Shown piece by piece: positions 51,181 to 59,343 of a stretch of 64,000 bases of DNA. How positions within the stretch are numbered: the first letter of the stretch is position 1; each line of letters opens with the position of its first letter. The notes beneath the pieces were generated by a model. The model saw nothing but the letters and a program-made list of their open reading frames with translations, was not told the origin of the DNA and ran no database searches. The position numbers and the translations under genes were made by a program. The stretch comes from Methylobacterium sp. PvR107 (lineage in GTDB: Bacteria > Pseudomonadota > Alphaproteobacteria > Rhizobiales > Beijerinckiaceae): assembly GCF_017833295.1 (NCBI RefSeq), contig NZ_JAFIBW010000001.1, forward strand, positions 3,114,001-3,178,000. Reading direction: 5' to 3'.

Positions 51181-52617
51181 TCAGTCGAGGCCGAAGCCGA
51201 TCATCGCCTTCGTCTCGAGGTATTCCTGGAGACCGGCCTCGCCCCATTCCCGGCCGTTGCCGGACTGGCGGTAACCGCCGAACGGCGCGTGGACGTCCGG
51301 GGGCGGGTAGTTGATGTGGACCTGCCCGCCGACCAGCCGACGCGCCACGGCGCGCGCCCGGTCGCGGTCCCGCCCCTGCACGTAGGCGGCGAGCCCGTAG
51401 CGCGACCCGTTGGCGATCGCGACGGCGTCGTCCTCGCTGTCGTAGGCGAGGATCGACAGGACAGGCCCGAAGATCTCCTCCCGCGCGATGGTCATGTCGG
51501 GGGTCACGTCGGCGAAGACCGTCGGGCGGACGTAGAAGCCGCGATCGAGGTGGTCCGGCCGCTCCGGGCCGCCGGCGACGAGACGCGCGCCCTCCGCGAT
51601 GCCGGTGCGGATCAGCCCGACGACGCGCTCGTACTGGTTCCGGTTGACCACCGGCCCGAGATCCGTCTCGGGATCGGCGGTCGGGCCGAGGCGGAAGCCC
51701 GCCGCCGTCTCGGCCGCGATGGTGGCCACCTCGTCCATCCGGGCCCGGGGCACGAGCATCCGGGTCGGGATCGAGCAGGACTGGCCGGAATTGGTGCAGC
51801 AGGCCGCGACGCCGCGCCGGACCGCCTGATCGAAGTCGACGTCCGCGAGCAGGATGTTGGCGGACTTGCCGCCGAGCTCCTGCGCGACGCGCTTGATGGT
51901 CGGGGCCGCCGCCCGGGCGATCTCGATGCCGGCGCGGGTCGACCCGGTGAACGAGACCATGTCGATCCCCGGATGCGCGGCGATCGCGGCGCCGACGCCG
52001 GGGCCGTCCCCGTTCACGAGGTTGAACACGCCGGGCGGCACGCCCGCGTCGTGCAGAACCTGCGCGAACAGCAGCGCGCTGACCGCCGAGTACTCGCTGG
52101 GCTTCAGCACCATGGTGCAGCCGGCCGCGAGCGCCGGGGCGATCTTCACGACGATCTGGTTGATCGGCCAGTTCCAGGGCGTGATCAGGCCGCAGACGCC
52201 GATCGACTCGCGCCGGATCCGGGTGGTGCCGCGATCCTCCTCGAACGCGAAGCGCTCCATCACCTCGATGAGCGCGTTGAGGTGCGCCGGTCCCCGTGCC
52301 GCCTGCCCCTTGCGGGCGAAGCCGATCGGCGAGCCCATCTCCTGCCGGATCGTCTCGGCGAAGGTCTCGAACCGCTCCTCGAAGAGCGCGAGGATCCGGC
52401 GCAGGAGCGCGACACGCGCGGCGGGCGCCGTCTCCGAGAAGGCCGGGAAGGCGGCGCGGGCCGCGCGGACCGCCCGGTCGACATCCTCGGCGCTGCCGAG
52501 CGCGAGGGTGCCGAACGCCGTCTCGGTGGCGGGATCGATCAGCGGGAACGGCTGGGCCGCAGCCGGCTCGACCCAGGCGCCGCCAATGTAGAAGCGGCTC
52601 AGATCCGGGAGCGCCAT
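51181..52617 (-). CDS. NAD(P)-dependent aldehyde dehydrogenase
   Basis: A 478-residue enzyme of the ALDH superfamily. The general base Glu is in VAQELGGKSANILL, and the catalytic Cys is in CCTNSGQSCSIPTRMLVP. VSFTGSTRAGIEIARAA is the nucleotide-binding turn, and EEIFGPVLSILAYDSEDDAVAIANGSRYGLAAYV is family-typical. It ends aldehyde intermediates of the pathway as acids. It lies four bases after the second hydroxyacid dehydrogenase gene, so alcohol, aldehyde and acid steps are co-expressed. Confidence 0.92.
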   Translation of the reverse strand: MALPDLSRFYIGGAWVEPAAAQPFPLIDPATETAFGTLALGSAEDVDRAVRAARAAFPAFSETAPAARVALLRRILALFEERFETFAETIRQEMGSPIGFARKGQAARGPAHLNALIEVMERFAFEEDRGTTRIRRESIGVCGLITPWNWPINQIVVKIAPALAAGCTMVLKPSEYSAVSALLFAQVLHDAGVPPGVFNLVNGDGPGVGAAIAAHPGIDMVSFTGSTRAGIEIARAAAPTIKRVAQELGGKSANILLADVDFDQAVRRGVAACCTNSGQSCSIPTRMLVPRARMDEVATIAAETAAGFRLGPTADPETDLGPVVNRNQYERVVGLIRTGIAEGARLVAGGPERPDHLDRGFYVRPTVFADVTPDMTIAREEIFGPVLSILAYDSEDDAVAIANGSRYGLAAYVQGRDRDRARAVARRLVGGQVHINYPPPDVHAPFGGYRQSGNGREWGEAGLQEYLETKAMIGFGLD

Positions 52618-52621
52618 CGTC

Positions 52622-53494
52622 TCAGGCTCCTTCGGCCAGCAGGCGGTACATCTCGGTGTGGTCGGCCGCGGGCCCGACCTCGCCGGCGATCGCGTGCCAG
52701 GTCTCGATGCAGTGCCGGCCGAAGCCGAGCGGGTAATCGACCGACTCGGCCAGGGCGCCGGCGATGCCGAGATCCTTGTCCATCAGCTTCAGCGAGAAGC
52801 CCGAGGCGAAGCTGCCGCTGAGCATGAACTGCTTGACCTTGTTCTCGGAGGTGTTGCTGCGCCCGGACGAGGCGTTGAGCACGTCGGTCATGGCCTCCGG
52901 CGCGATGCCGAAGCGCTGGGCCACGTGGAGCGCCTCGACCGTGGCGAGCAGGCCCGCGGCGGAGACGAAGTTGTTAAGCGCCTTGGCGGCGTGGCCCGAT
53001 CCCGCCGGGCCGATATGCAGCACCGACGTGCCCATCACCTCCAGCACCGGCCGCCAGCGGGCGAGGAGATCCGCCTCGCCGCCGACAAGGATGGCGAGCG
53101 TGCCGTCCACCGCCCGCCGCACGCCGCCCGACACCGGCGCGTCGAGATAACCGAGCCCCTTCCCCGCGAGGGTCTCGCCGAGGGCGCGGGATCGCACCGG
53201 CTCCGACGAGCTCATGTCGATCACTGTGGCGCCGGCCGGGAGCGCGTTGGCCCAGCCCGCGTCGAGCAGCACCGTCTCGACGATGGCCGAGTTCGGCAGC
53301 ATCGTGATCAGCAGGTCGAGCCCGGCCGCGCTCTCACGCGTGAGCGTCGTCGCGCCGAGGTCCCGGCAGAGCGCCTCGGTCCGGCCTGCGTCCGCGTCGA
53401 GCAGGTGCAGCGCGTGCCCCGCCTTCGCGAGGCACCGGCTCATGGGGTCGCCCATCATGCCGAGACCGATGAAGCCGACGGTTCTGTGTTCCAT
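52622..53494 (-). CDS. NAD(P)-dependent beta-hydroxyacid dehydrogenase, paralog 2
   Basis: A 290-residue member of the 3-hydroxyisobutyrate dehydrogenase family. The Rossmann motif is TVGFIGLGMMGDPMSRCLAKAGHALHLLD. The substrate site is GYLDAPVSGGVRRAVDGTLAILVGG, and the Lys region is GSGHAAKALNNFVSAAGLLATVEAL. It resembles paralog 1 in layout but differs through most of the chain. It follows the NIPSNAP gene on the same strand. Confidence 0.9.
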   Translation of the reverse strand: MEHRTVGFIGLGMMGDPMSRCLAKAGHALHLLDADAGRTEALCRDLGATTLTRESAAGLDLLITMLPNSAIVETVLLDAGWANALPAGATVIDMSSSEPVRSRALGETLAGKGLGYLDAPVSGGVRRAVDGTLAILVGGEADLLARWRPVLEVMGTSVLHIGPAGSGHAAKALNNFVSAAGLLATVEALHVAQRFGIAPEAMTDVLNASSGRSNTSENKVKQFMLSGSFASGFSLKLMDKDLGIAGALAESVDYPLGFGRHCIETWHAIAGEVGPAADHTEMYRLLAEGA

Positions 53495-53559
53495 GCCGTG
53501 AATGTCCCTCTTGGTGCCGCTGGGCGACATCTGGACCGGATCGGCGCCACGTGTCCCCG

Positions 53560-53886
53560 TCAGCGCAGGGCGGAGAAGTCCGTGGGCGTGAGGAAGGTGT
53601 TCTCGATCCGGGCGACGATCGCCCGGTCCTTCTCGGTCTCGGCGCGGCGGGCGATCCAGTCCGGATCGGCCTGGAAGGCGTTCCAGCGCGCCTCGCGCTG
53701 GGCCATGTCGTCCCACTTGAGCAGGTAGGTGAGCGCGTGGTTGTCGGGCCCGACGAGCGTGGTCCAGAATCCGATCTGCTCGATGCCGTATTTCTGGAAG
53801 AAGCCGAGCGTGGTGGAGCGGAACCGCTCCAGCAGGGCCGGCAATCGGGTCGGGGCGCAGTAATAGACGCGCATCTCGACGATCAT
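53560..53886 (-). CDS. NIPSNAP-family protein
   Basis: A 108-residue protein opening MIVEMRVYYCAPTRLPALLERFRSTTLGFFQKYGIEQIGFWTTLVGPDNHALTYLLKWDDMAQREARWNAFQADPDWIARRAE, the full NIPSNAP (dimeric alpha/beta-barrel) pattern. GGAGG lies before the ATG. Bacterial members are often found in catabolic operons with unknown roles. It lies 12 bases after the lactonase-like gene. Confidence 0.88.
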   Translation of the reverse strand: MIVEMRVYYCAPTRLPALLERFRSTTLGFFQKYGIEQIGFWTTLVGPDNHALTYLLKWDDMAQREARWNAFQADPDWIARRAETEKDRAIVARIENTFLTPTDFSALR

Positions 53887-53898
53887 GGAATCCTCCGG

Positions 53899-54717
53899 TC
53901 AGTAGGTCGGTGAAGCGGTCGGGGGCAGGTCGACGCGCGCGATCCAGCCGGCGACGTCGTCGGCCGCCGGCGGGTAGATCGCGAGAACTTGCGGATCGTG
54001 GCCCGGGACGATGTGATCCTCGGAGTCGGCCAGACGCCGGACCGTCCGGTAGCCCTCGAACATGTCGCCGACGTTGTAGACGATCGGATAGGCGAGCCGG
54101 CGTCCGATATTGGCGTAGAAGTGCGCGGCGTCGGAGGCCAGCACGACCCAGCCCCGCGCGGTCCGGACCCGGACGATCTGCAGGCCGTCCGAATGCCCGC
54201 CGACCCGGTGAAGGGTGATCCCCGGAACGAGCGTGTCGGTCGTCTCGCGGAAGCGGACGCGGTCCTCGAACAGGCGGTCCACCATCGCCTTCACGTCCTC
54301 GGCGGCGAACGGGTGGCGGACCTCCGGGTGACACATGCAGCGGCCGGTGCAGAAGGCCATCTCGCGCTCCTGTACATGGAAGCGGGCCTTCGGAAACAGG
54401 TCGTGGTTGCCGGCATGGTCGTAGTGCAGGTGGGTCAGGACGACGTCCTCGACCTGCATCGGATCGACTCCGATCCGCGCCAAGCCCTCCCCGACCGGCC
54501 GCACGATGTCGCGACCCCGCTTCGTTGCCATCGCGCGGTCGAAGCCGGTATCGACGACGACGGTACTGCCGCCGCCGACGACGACCCAGACGAAGTAATC
54601 GATCGGCATCGGACCGTCGTGGATGTCCCCGCCGATGAAATTCTCGCGGGCCATACGGTGATGATGCGCGTACTTGATCGCGTAGATCTTGTAGATCTTG
54701 TAGATCTCTGCGTCCAT
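53899..54717 (-). CDS. Metallo-beta-lactamase-fold hydrolase, AHL-lactonase-like
   Basis: A 272-residue MBL-fold protein. The zinc motif is THLHYDHAGNHDLFP (HxHxDH), with later metal ligands in LASDAAHFY and DHIVPGHDPQVL. The layout matches N-acyl-homoserine-lactonase-family enzymes (AiiA/AttM-like), which open lactone rings. In this operon a metabolic lactone is a better guess than a quorum signal. The first dozen residues repeat KIY (IYKIYKIYAIKY) from a tandem DNA repeat. It is the first gene of the leftward catabolic cluster. Confidence 0.85.
   Translation of the reverse strand: MDAEIYKIYKIYAIKYAHHHRMARENFIGGDIHDGPMPIDYFVWVVVGGGSTVVVDTGFDRAMATKRGRDIVRPVGEGLARIGVDPMQVEDVVLTHLHYDHAGNHDLFPKARFHVQEREMAFCTGRCMCHPEVRHPFAAEDVKAMVDRLFEDRVRFRETTDTLVPGITLHRVGGHSDGLQIVRVRTARGWVVLASDAAHFYANIGRRLAYPIVYNVGDMFEGYRTVRRLADSEDHIVPGHDPQVLAIYPPAADDVAGWIARVDLPPTASPTY
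54664..54712. repeat. 9-bp tandem repeat inside the lactonase-like gene N-terminus
   Basis: GATCTTGTA is repeated back to back and followed by a third partial copy, giving the protein its IYKIYKIY start. Slippage could lengthen or shorten the N-terminus without breaking the frame. Confidence 0.6.
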
Positions 54718-54786
54718 GCGGGCGTTTCCTTTGGGCGGCCGGTTGACCCGACTCGTCCTCGCGGAGGCGTCTCATCTGCGAGCCGA

Positions 54787-54808
54787 ATTGTGCATATCGT
54801 CGGACAAT
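54787..54808. promoter_or_regulatory. Candidate GntR-type operator in the divergent catabolic/TRAP promoter
   Basis: ATTGT (54787-54791) and ACAAT (54804-54808) are inverted copies 12 bases apart, and the right half contains TCGTCGGACAA, close to the GTC-GAC cores bound by FCD regulators. It lies between the leftward lactonase-like gene and the rightward hydratase/TRAP genes. Binding by the GntR protein at 46.4 kb is inference. Confidence 0.35.
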
Positions 54809-54837
54809 CTGTCAATCAGGCAGAGTTGCAATTGCCG

Positions 54838-55578
54838 GTGTCGATCGTCGGCTCCGTTCGGCGACGCGGTGACGGGCTCTCGGTCCGATCAGGCCTGCAC
54901 GTTCGGGCGACGCAGCGCGAAACGCTGCCGCAACGACGCGGCGATCCGCGTCGTGGTCCTGACCGGGGCGGGCTCGGCCTTCTGCAGCGGCGGCGACATC
55001 GTCGAGACGGGCGAGCGCCTCGCCCTGCCGCCGGCGCGGCGCAAGGACGAGCTCCACGGGCGGATCCAGCGCATCCCGCTGACGCTGGAAAATCGCGACA
55101 AGCCGGTGATCGGCGCCCTGAACGGGGTCGCCACCGGCGCAGGCCTCGACCTCGGCCTGACGTGCGACCTGCGCTACGCCGCCAAGAGCGCCCGATCTGC
55201 CGAGACCTACATGCGGGTCGGCCTGGTCCCGGGCGCGGGCGGCGCCCTGTTCCTGCCCCGCCTCGTTGGGACCGCGAAGGCGCTGGAGCTGTTCTTCACC
55301 GGCGATTTCGTCGACGCCGACGAGGCCCTGCGGATCGGCCTCGTCAACGGCGCCCACGCCGATGCGGACCTGATGCCGGCCGTCGCGGCTCTGGCGCGGA
55401 AGATCGCCAAGGCTCCGCCGCTGACGCTGAGCCTGATCAAGCGCGCGGTCTACCAGGGAAGCGTAACGACGTGAGCACCCATCTCGACCTGATCGCCTCG
55501 CATTATGCCGTCGTCACCGCCACGCCCGAGCATCGGGAGGCGCTGCAGGCCTTCATCGGCGGGCGCGACAAGACGTGA
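54838..55578 (+). pseudogene. Enoyl-CoA hydratase/isomerase, frameshifted
   Basis: The central part is good: AIRVVVLTGAGSAFCSGGDIVE (oxyanion-hole segment), NRDKPVIGALNGVATGAGLDLGLTCDLRYAAKSA, and ETYMRVGLVPGAGGALFLPRLVGTAKALELFFTGDFVDADEAL. Near 55457 the frame breaks: this frame stops after KRAVYQGSVTT, while another frame continues with STHLDLIASHYAVVTATPEHREALQAFIGGRDKT, the proper C-terminus. The N-terminal 40 residues are also unreadable as a hydratase, so a second lesion is likely. Residues 1-270 of the usual fold are thus not in one frame. A sequencing error could explain the 3' break but less easily both. Confidence 0.7.
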
Positions 55579-55749
55579 TCCGACTGCATCCGGCTCTCGC
55601 GTCATCCCGGACGCAGGGCAGAACCGCCGGCGCGAACGACATCTTCCCCCAGGCGTCGCACTTTGGCGCTTGTCGGCACGCGGCCCAGCTGCAAGTCTAT
55701 CCAAAATTCAATCCGCGCAACGACGCGGACTCAAGTCTGGGAGGACACG

Positions 55750-56751
55750 ATGACGGCTCGGATTCTCGGTGCGCTCGCCTGTGCGCTCGCCTTCATCGCG
55801 CCGGCCGCGGCGCAGACGCCGATCGTCATCAAGTTCAGCCACGTCACCACCACCGACACGCCCAAGGGCCAGGGCGCCGAGCGGTTCAAGCAGCTCGCCG
55901 AGGAGCGCACCAAGGGCGCGGTCAAGGTCGAGATCTACCCGAACAGCACGCTCTACAAGGACAAGGAGGAGGTGGAGATGCTCCAGCTCGGCGCCGTGCA
56001 GATGCTGGCGCCGTCCACGAGCAAGTTCGGCCCCCTCGGCGTGAAGGAGTTCGAGGCCTTCGACCTGCCCTACATCTTCCCCAACGAGCAGGTGCTGCGG
56101 CGCGTCCAGGACGGGCCGATCGGCCAGGGCCTGTTCAAGAAGCTCGAATCCAAGGGGATCAAGGGCCTCGGCTACTGGGACAACGGCTTCAAGATCCTCA
56201 CCGCCAACAAGCCGATGCACGGACCCGAGGATCTGAAGGGCCTGAAGTTCCGGATTCAGTCCTCGAAGGTGCTGGAGGCGCAGTTCAAGCAGCTCGGGGC
56301 GCTGCCGCAGGTCCTGGCCTTCTCCGAACTCTATCAGGCGCTGCAGACCGGCGTCGTCGACGGCCAGGAGAACCCGCCGTCGAACGTGACGACCCAGAAG
56401 ATCAACGAGGTGCAGAAGCACGCCGCGCTGACCTACCACGGCTACGTCGGCTACGCAGTCATCGTGAACAAGGGCTTCTGGGACGGCCTGCCGGCCGACC
56501 TCCGCACGACGCTCGAAGGGGCGATGAAGGACGCGACCGCCTACGAGCACGAGATCGCCGACAAGCAGAACGAGAAGGCGCTCGCCGACATCCGCGCCAC
56601 CGGGAAGACCGAGGTCTACACGCCGACCGAGGCCGAGAACGCCGCGTGGCGCAAGGCCCTGGCGCCAGTCCAGCGCGAGATGGCCTCCCGCGTCGGCAAG
56701 GACCTGGTCGCGGCGCTCAACAAGGAAGCCGAGGCGGCGCCGAACAACTGA
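55750..56751 (+). CDS. TRAP transporter periplasmic binding protein (DctP family)
   Basis: A 333-residue exported protein. The signal peptide is MTARILGALACALAFIAPAAA. The mature part opens PIVIKFSHVTTTDTPKGQGAERFKQLAEERTKGAVKVEIYPNSTLYKDKEEVEMLQLGAVQMLAPS. GLKFRIQSSKVLEAQFKQLGALPQVLAFSELYQALQTGVVDGQENPPSN contains the conserved Arg that binds a ligand carboxylate. GGGAGG lies five bases before the ATG. Dicarboxylates or other organic acids are the likely ligands. It heads a three-gene TRAP operon. Confidence 0.92.
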   Translation: MTARILGALACALAFIAPAAAQTPIVIKFSHVTTTDTPKGQGAERFKQLAEERTKGAVKVEIYPNSTLYKDKEEVEMLQLGAVQMLAPSTSKFGPLGVKEFEAFDLPYIFPNEQVLRRVQDGPIGQGLFKKLESKGIKGLGYWDNGFKILTANKPMHGPEDLKGLKFRIQSSKVLEAQFKQLGALPQVLAFSELYQALQTGVVDGQENPPSNVTTQKINEVQKHAALTYHGYVGYAVIVNKGFWDGLPADLRTTLEGAMKDATAYEHEIADKQNEKALADIRATGKTEVYTPTEAENAAWRKALAPVQREMASRVGKDLVAALNKEAEAAPNN

Positions 56752-56779
56752 TCCCGCCGCCGCGCCGCCCGGACCGACC

Positions 56780-57367
56780 ATGTTGCTGAAACTTCTCGAT
56801 CGGCTCGAAGAGGTGCTGATCGGAACGCTGATGGCGGCCGCGACCGTCATCACCTTCGCCACGGTGGTGCACCGGTTCCTCTCCGGCATCCCGGCGCTGC
56901 AGGACTACACCGACCGGATCGACTTCGGCTGGTCCCAGGAACTGTGCATCTACATGTTCATCTGGGTCGCGAAGTTCGGCGCGGCCTACGGCGTGCGCAC
57001 CGGCATCCATGTCGGCGTCGACGTGCTGGTCAACCGCCTGCCCTCGGGCGCGCGCCAGGTCATGGTCCTGGTCAGCCTCGCGGCGGGCGCCCTGTTCACC
57101 GGGATCGTCGGCACGCTCGGCACGAACTTCGTCTGGCGCATCGGACACACCGATCAGACGACGCCCGACATGGAGATCCCGGTCTGGATCGTCTACCTGG
57201 CGATCCCGCTCGGCTCCTACCTGATGTGCTTCCGCTTCCTGCAGGTCGCGTGGGGCTTCTGGCGGACCGGGCACCTGCCCGCCCGCGACCACGCCCACGT
57301 CGACGGCGTCCAGACCGTCGAGGGCGTCGACCCGATCCAGCTCGGCCGCGAGGGAGGCCCCGCATGA
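56780..57367 (+). CDS. TRAP transporter small membrane subunit (DctQ family)
   Basis: A 195-residue protein with four membrane helices (LEEVLIGTLMAAATVITFATVVHRFL, ELCIYMFIWVAKFGAAYGV, VMVLVSLAAGALFTGIVGTLG, IPVWIVYLAIPLGSYLMCFRFL). It carries a soluble C-terminal tail. It lies between the binding protein and the large subunit, overlapping the latter by four bases. Confidence 0.9.
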   Translation: MLLKLLDRLEEVLIGTLMAAATVITFATVVHRFLSGIPALQDYTDRIDFGWSQELCIYMFIWVAKFGAAYGVRTGIHVGVDVLVNRLPSGARQVMVLVSLAAGALFTGIVGTLGTNFVWRIGHTDQTTPDMEIPVWIVYLAIPLGSYLMCFRFLQVAWGFWRTGHLPARDHAHVDGVQTVEGVDPIQLGREGGPA

Positions 57368-58647
57368 GCGGCCTGATCATCTTCGGGCTGCTCATCGCCC
57401 TCATGCTCACCGGCATGCCGATCTCGATCGCGCTCGGCCTGACGGTGCTGACCTTCCTGTTCACCCTGACGCAGGTGCCGATCGAGAGCGTCGCGCTCAA
57501 GCTGTTCACCGGGATCGAGAACTTCTCGATCATGGCGATCCCGTTCTTCATCCTCGCCGGCAACTTCCTGGCCCATGGCGGCGTGGCGCGGCGGATGATT
57601 GCCTTCACGACCTCGCTCGTCGGGCACTGGCCGGGCGGCCTCGGCCTCGCCGGCGTGGTCGCCTGCGCGCTGTTCGCCGCCGTGTCGGGCTCGAGCGTGG
57701 CGACCGTGGTGGCGATCGGCTCGATCATCTTGCCGGCCATGGTGGCGGAGGGCTACCCGCGGCGCTTCGGCGCCGGGGTGATCACCACATCGGGAGCGCT
57801 CGGCATCCTCGTGCCGCCCTCGATCATCCTCGTGCTCTACGGGGTGTCGACGAATTCCTCGATCGGCAACCTGTTCCTCGCCGGGGTGATGCCCGGCATC
57901 GTCCTGTCGGCCATGCTGGCGAGCGTCACCTTCGTCATCGCCAAGAGACGCGGCTATCCGCGCATGCCGAAGGCGTCCTGGGCCGAGCGCCTGCGCGCGT
58001 TCCGCGAGAGCGCCTGGGGCCTGTTCCTCGTGGTGATGGTGATCGGCGGCATCTACGCCGGTATCTTCACCCCGACCGAGGCGGCCGCGACCGCCGCCGT
58101 CTACGCCTTCGTCATCGCGGTGTTCGTCTACCGCGACCTGAAGCTGTCGGACGTGCCCCGCGTGCTCCTCGCTTCCGCCAACATGAGCGCGATGCTCCTC
58201 TACATCATCACCAACGCGGTGCTGTTCTCGTTCCTGATGACGTCGGAGAACATCCCGCAGACGATGGCGGCGTGGCTGATCGCCATGAATTTCAGCCCGC
58301 TGGTCTTCCTGCTCGTGGTCAACATCATCCTGCTGATCGCCGGCAACGTGATGGAGCCGTCCTCGATCCTGCTGATCATGGCGCCGATCCTGTTCCCGAT
58401 CGCCGTCAAGCTCGGGATCGACCCGATCCATTTCGGGATCATCATGGCGGTCAACATGGAGGTCGGCCTGTGCCATCCGCCGGTCGGACTCAACCTCTAC
58501 GTCGCCAGCGGGATCGCCCATATGGGCATCTCCGAGCTGACGGTCGCGGTGCTGCCCTGGCTCCTGACGATGCTGGCCTTCCTGATCCTCGTGACCTACT
58601 GGCCCGGCCTCTCCCTGTGGCTTCCGCGGGCGCTCGGGGCGATATGA
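57364..58647 (+). CDS. TRAP transporter large membrane subunit (DctM family)
   Basis: A 427-residue permease with about twelve helices. It opens SGLIIFGLLIALMLTGMPISIALGLTVLTFLF and includes GSSVATVVAIGSIILPAMVAEGYPRRFGAGVITTSGALGILVPPSIILVLYG, diagnostic for DctM. It forms the sodium-coupled channel. The operon ends here. With the divergent catabolic genes it probably supplies an organic-acid substrate, in parallel with the MFS carrier. Confidence 0.93.
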   Translation: MSGLIIFGLLIALMLTGMPISIALGLTVLTFLFTLTQVPIESVALKLFTGIENFSIMAIPFFILAGNFLAHGGVARRMIAFTTSLVGHWPGGLGLAGVVACALFAAVSGSSVATVVAIGSIILPAMVAEGYPRRFGAGVITTSGALGILVPPSIILVLYGVSTNSSIGNLFLAGVMPGIVLSAMLASVTFVIAKRRGYPRMPKASWAERLRAFRESAWGLFLVVMVIGGIYAGIFTPTEAAATAAVYAFVIAVFVYRDLKLSDVPRVLLASANMSAMLLYIITNAVLFSFLMTSENIPQTMAAWLIAMNFSPLVFLLVVNIILLIAGNVMEPSSILLIMAPILFPIAVKLGIDPIHFGIIMAVNMEVGLCHPPVGLNLYVASGIAHMGISELTVAVLPWLLTMLAFLILVTYWPGLSLWLPRALGAI

Positions 58648-59160
58648 CGTGTCGTGTCGCCATCGGCAACGCGCAGGCTGTGTGCCAGCCTGCAATGACG
58701 CAACTTTGCCTCCCGATGGTCGCTGGGCGGACGCGACATCCTTTCAATCCGCGTCCCGAAAGCAGGCGACGAGATCCGCTGGAGTCGAGCTTTATGCAGT
58801 CCCGATGAGCAAAAACCGGGACAGCGTCTGAGATCTTCGCGTCGCCGAACGAACGACTTGGATTACATCAGGGATTGCTGCTGGGCTCAGCTCGTCAGCG
58901 GCGTCGAAGCCAAATTGAGCGTTGGCTTCCGGGCTCCGTCCCGATGCCCGCACCATCCGATGCAGAAAGCCTTGACGTCCGCTTCTAAGCAGCCGGGCGA
59001 GCCAATTTTGGCGGCTCTTGGCCGAAAACGGCCTGACTGCTCTGGAGACCTTCTGCCGGAGAAGCGGACATGCCGCTCCCGACCCAACCTGCTCGCGCGT
59101 GCTGCTGCCCACGCCCCCTCGCAAGTAAACCTAAGCTTCTATTCTCGCGGATCGCAGAAA
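58648..59160. other. Gene-free region between the TRAP operon and the IS21 element
   Basis: About 510 bases with no coding likeness. Around 59030-59080 it contains GGAGAAGCGGACAT and flanking bases resembling the dispersed repeat blocks at 16 and 20 kb. No clear terminator with a T-run follows the TRAP operon. Confidence 0.35.
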
Positions 59161-59166
59161 CAACGC
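59161..59166. repeat. Target-site duplication, left copy
   Basis: CAACGC directly precedes the left end of the IS21 element and is repeated exactly at 61788-61793 after the right end. Confidence 0.75.
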
Positions 59167-59343
59167 TGCGGATTCCGACGGAAGCCGGCCACTCATTCCG
59201 AGGCGAAGCCGGCCAGCGTTCCGATTTGATGTCGGCCACCATTCCGAGATGAAGCCGGCCAACCGGTAGCCGATATCGGCGACGGATCACCCCCGCGGGT
59301 CAGCAACCGCGGCATCCCTGTCCTCGACCACGAGGAGAGCGGG

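Noticed and set aside
53899..54717. Quorum-quenching lactonase as a firm function
   Set aside because: The zinc motif fits that family, but the operon context is catabolic and no quorum-sensing genes are present, so only lactonase-like is claimed.
57217..58695. Long leftward frame rich in His, Asp, Gln and Arg over the TRAP large subunit
   Set aside because: It mirrors a hydrophobic membrane protein on the other strand; the low-complexity polar sequence is the expected shadow.
59160..59270. Spaced repeats at the IS21 ends considered as a CRISPR array
   Set aside because: The units are short, differ between copies, have tiny spacers and occur inverted at the other end, as expected for terminal repeats of IS21.
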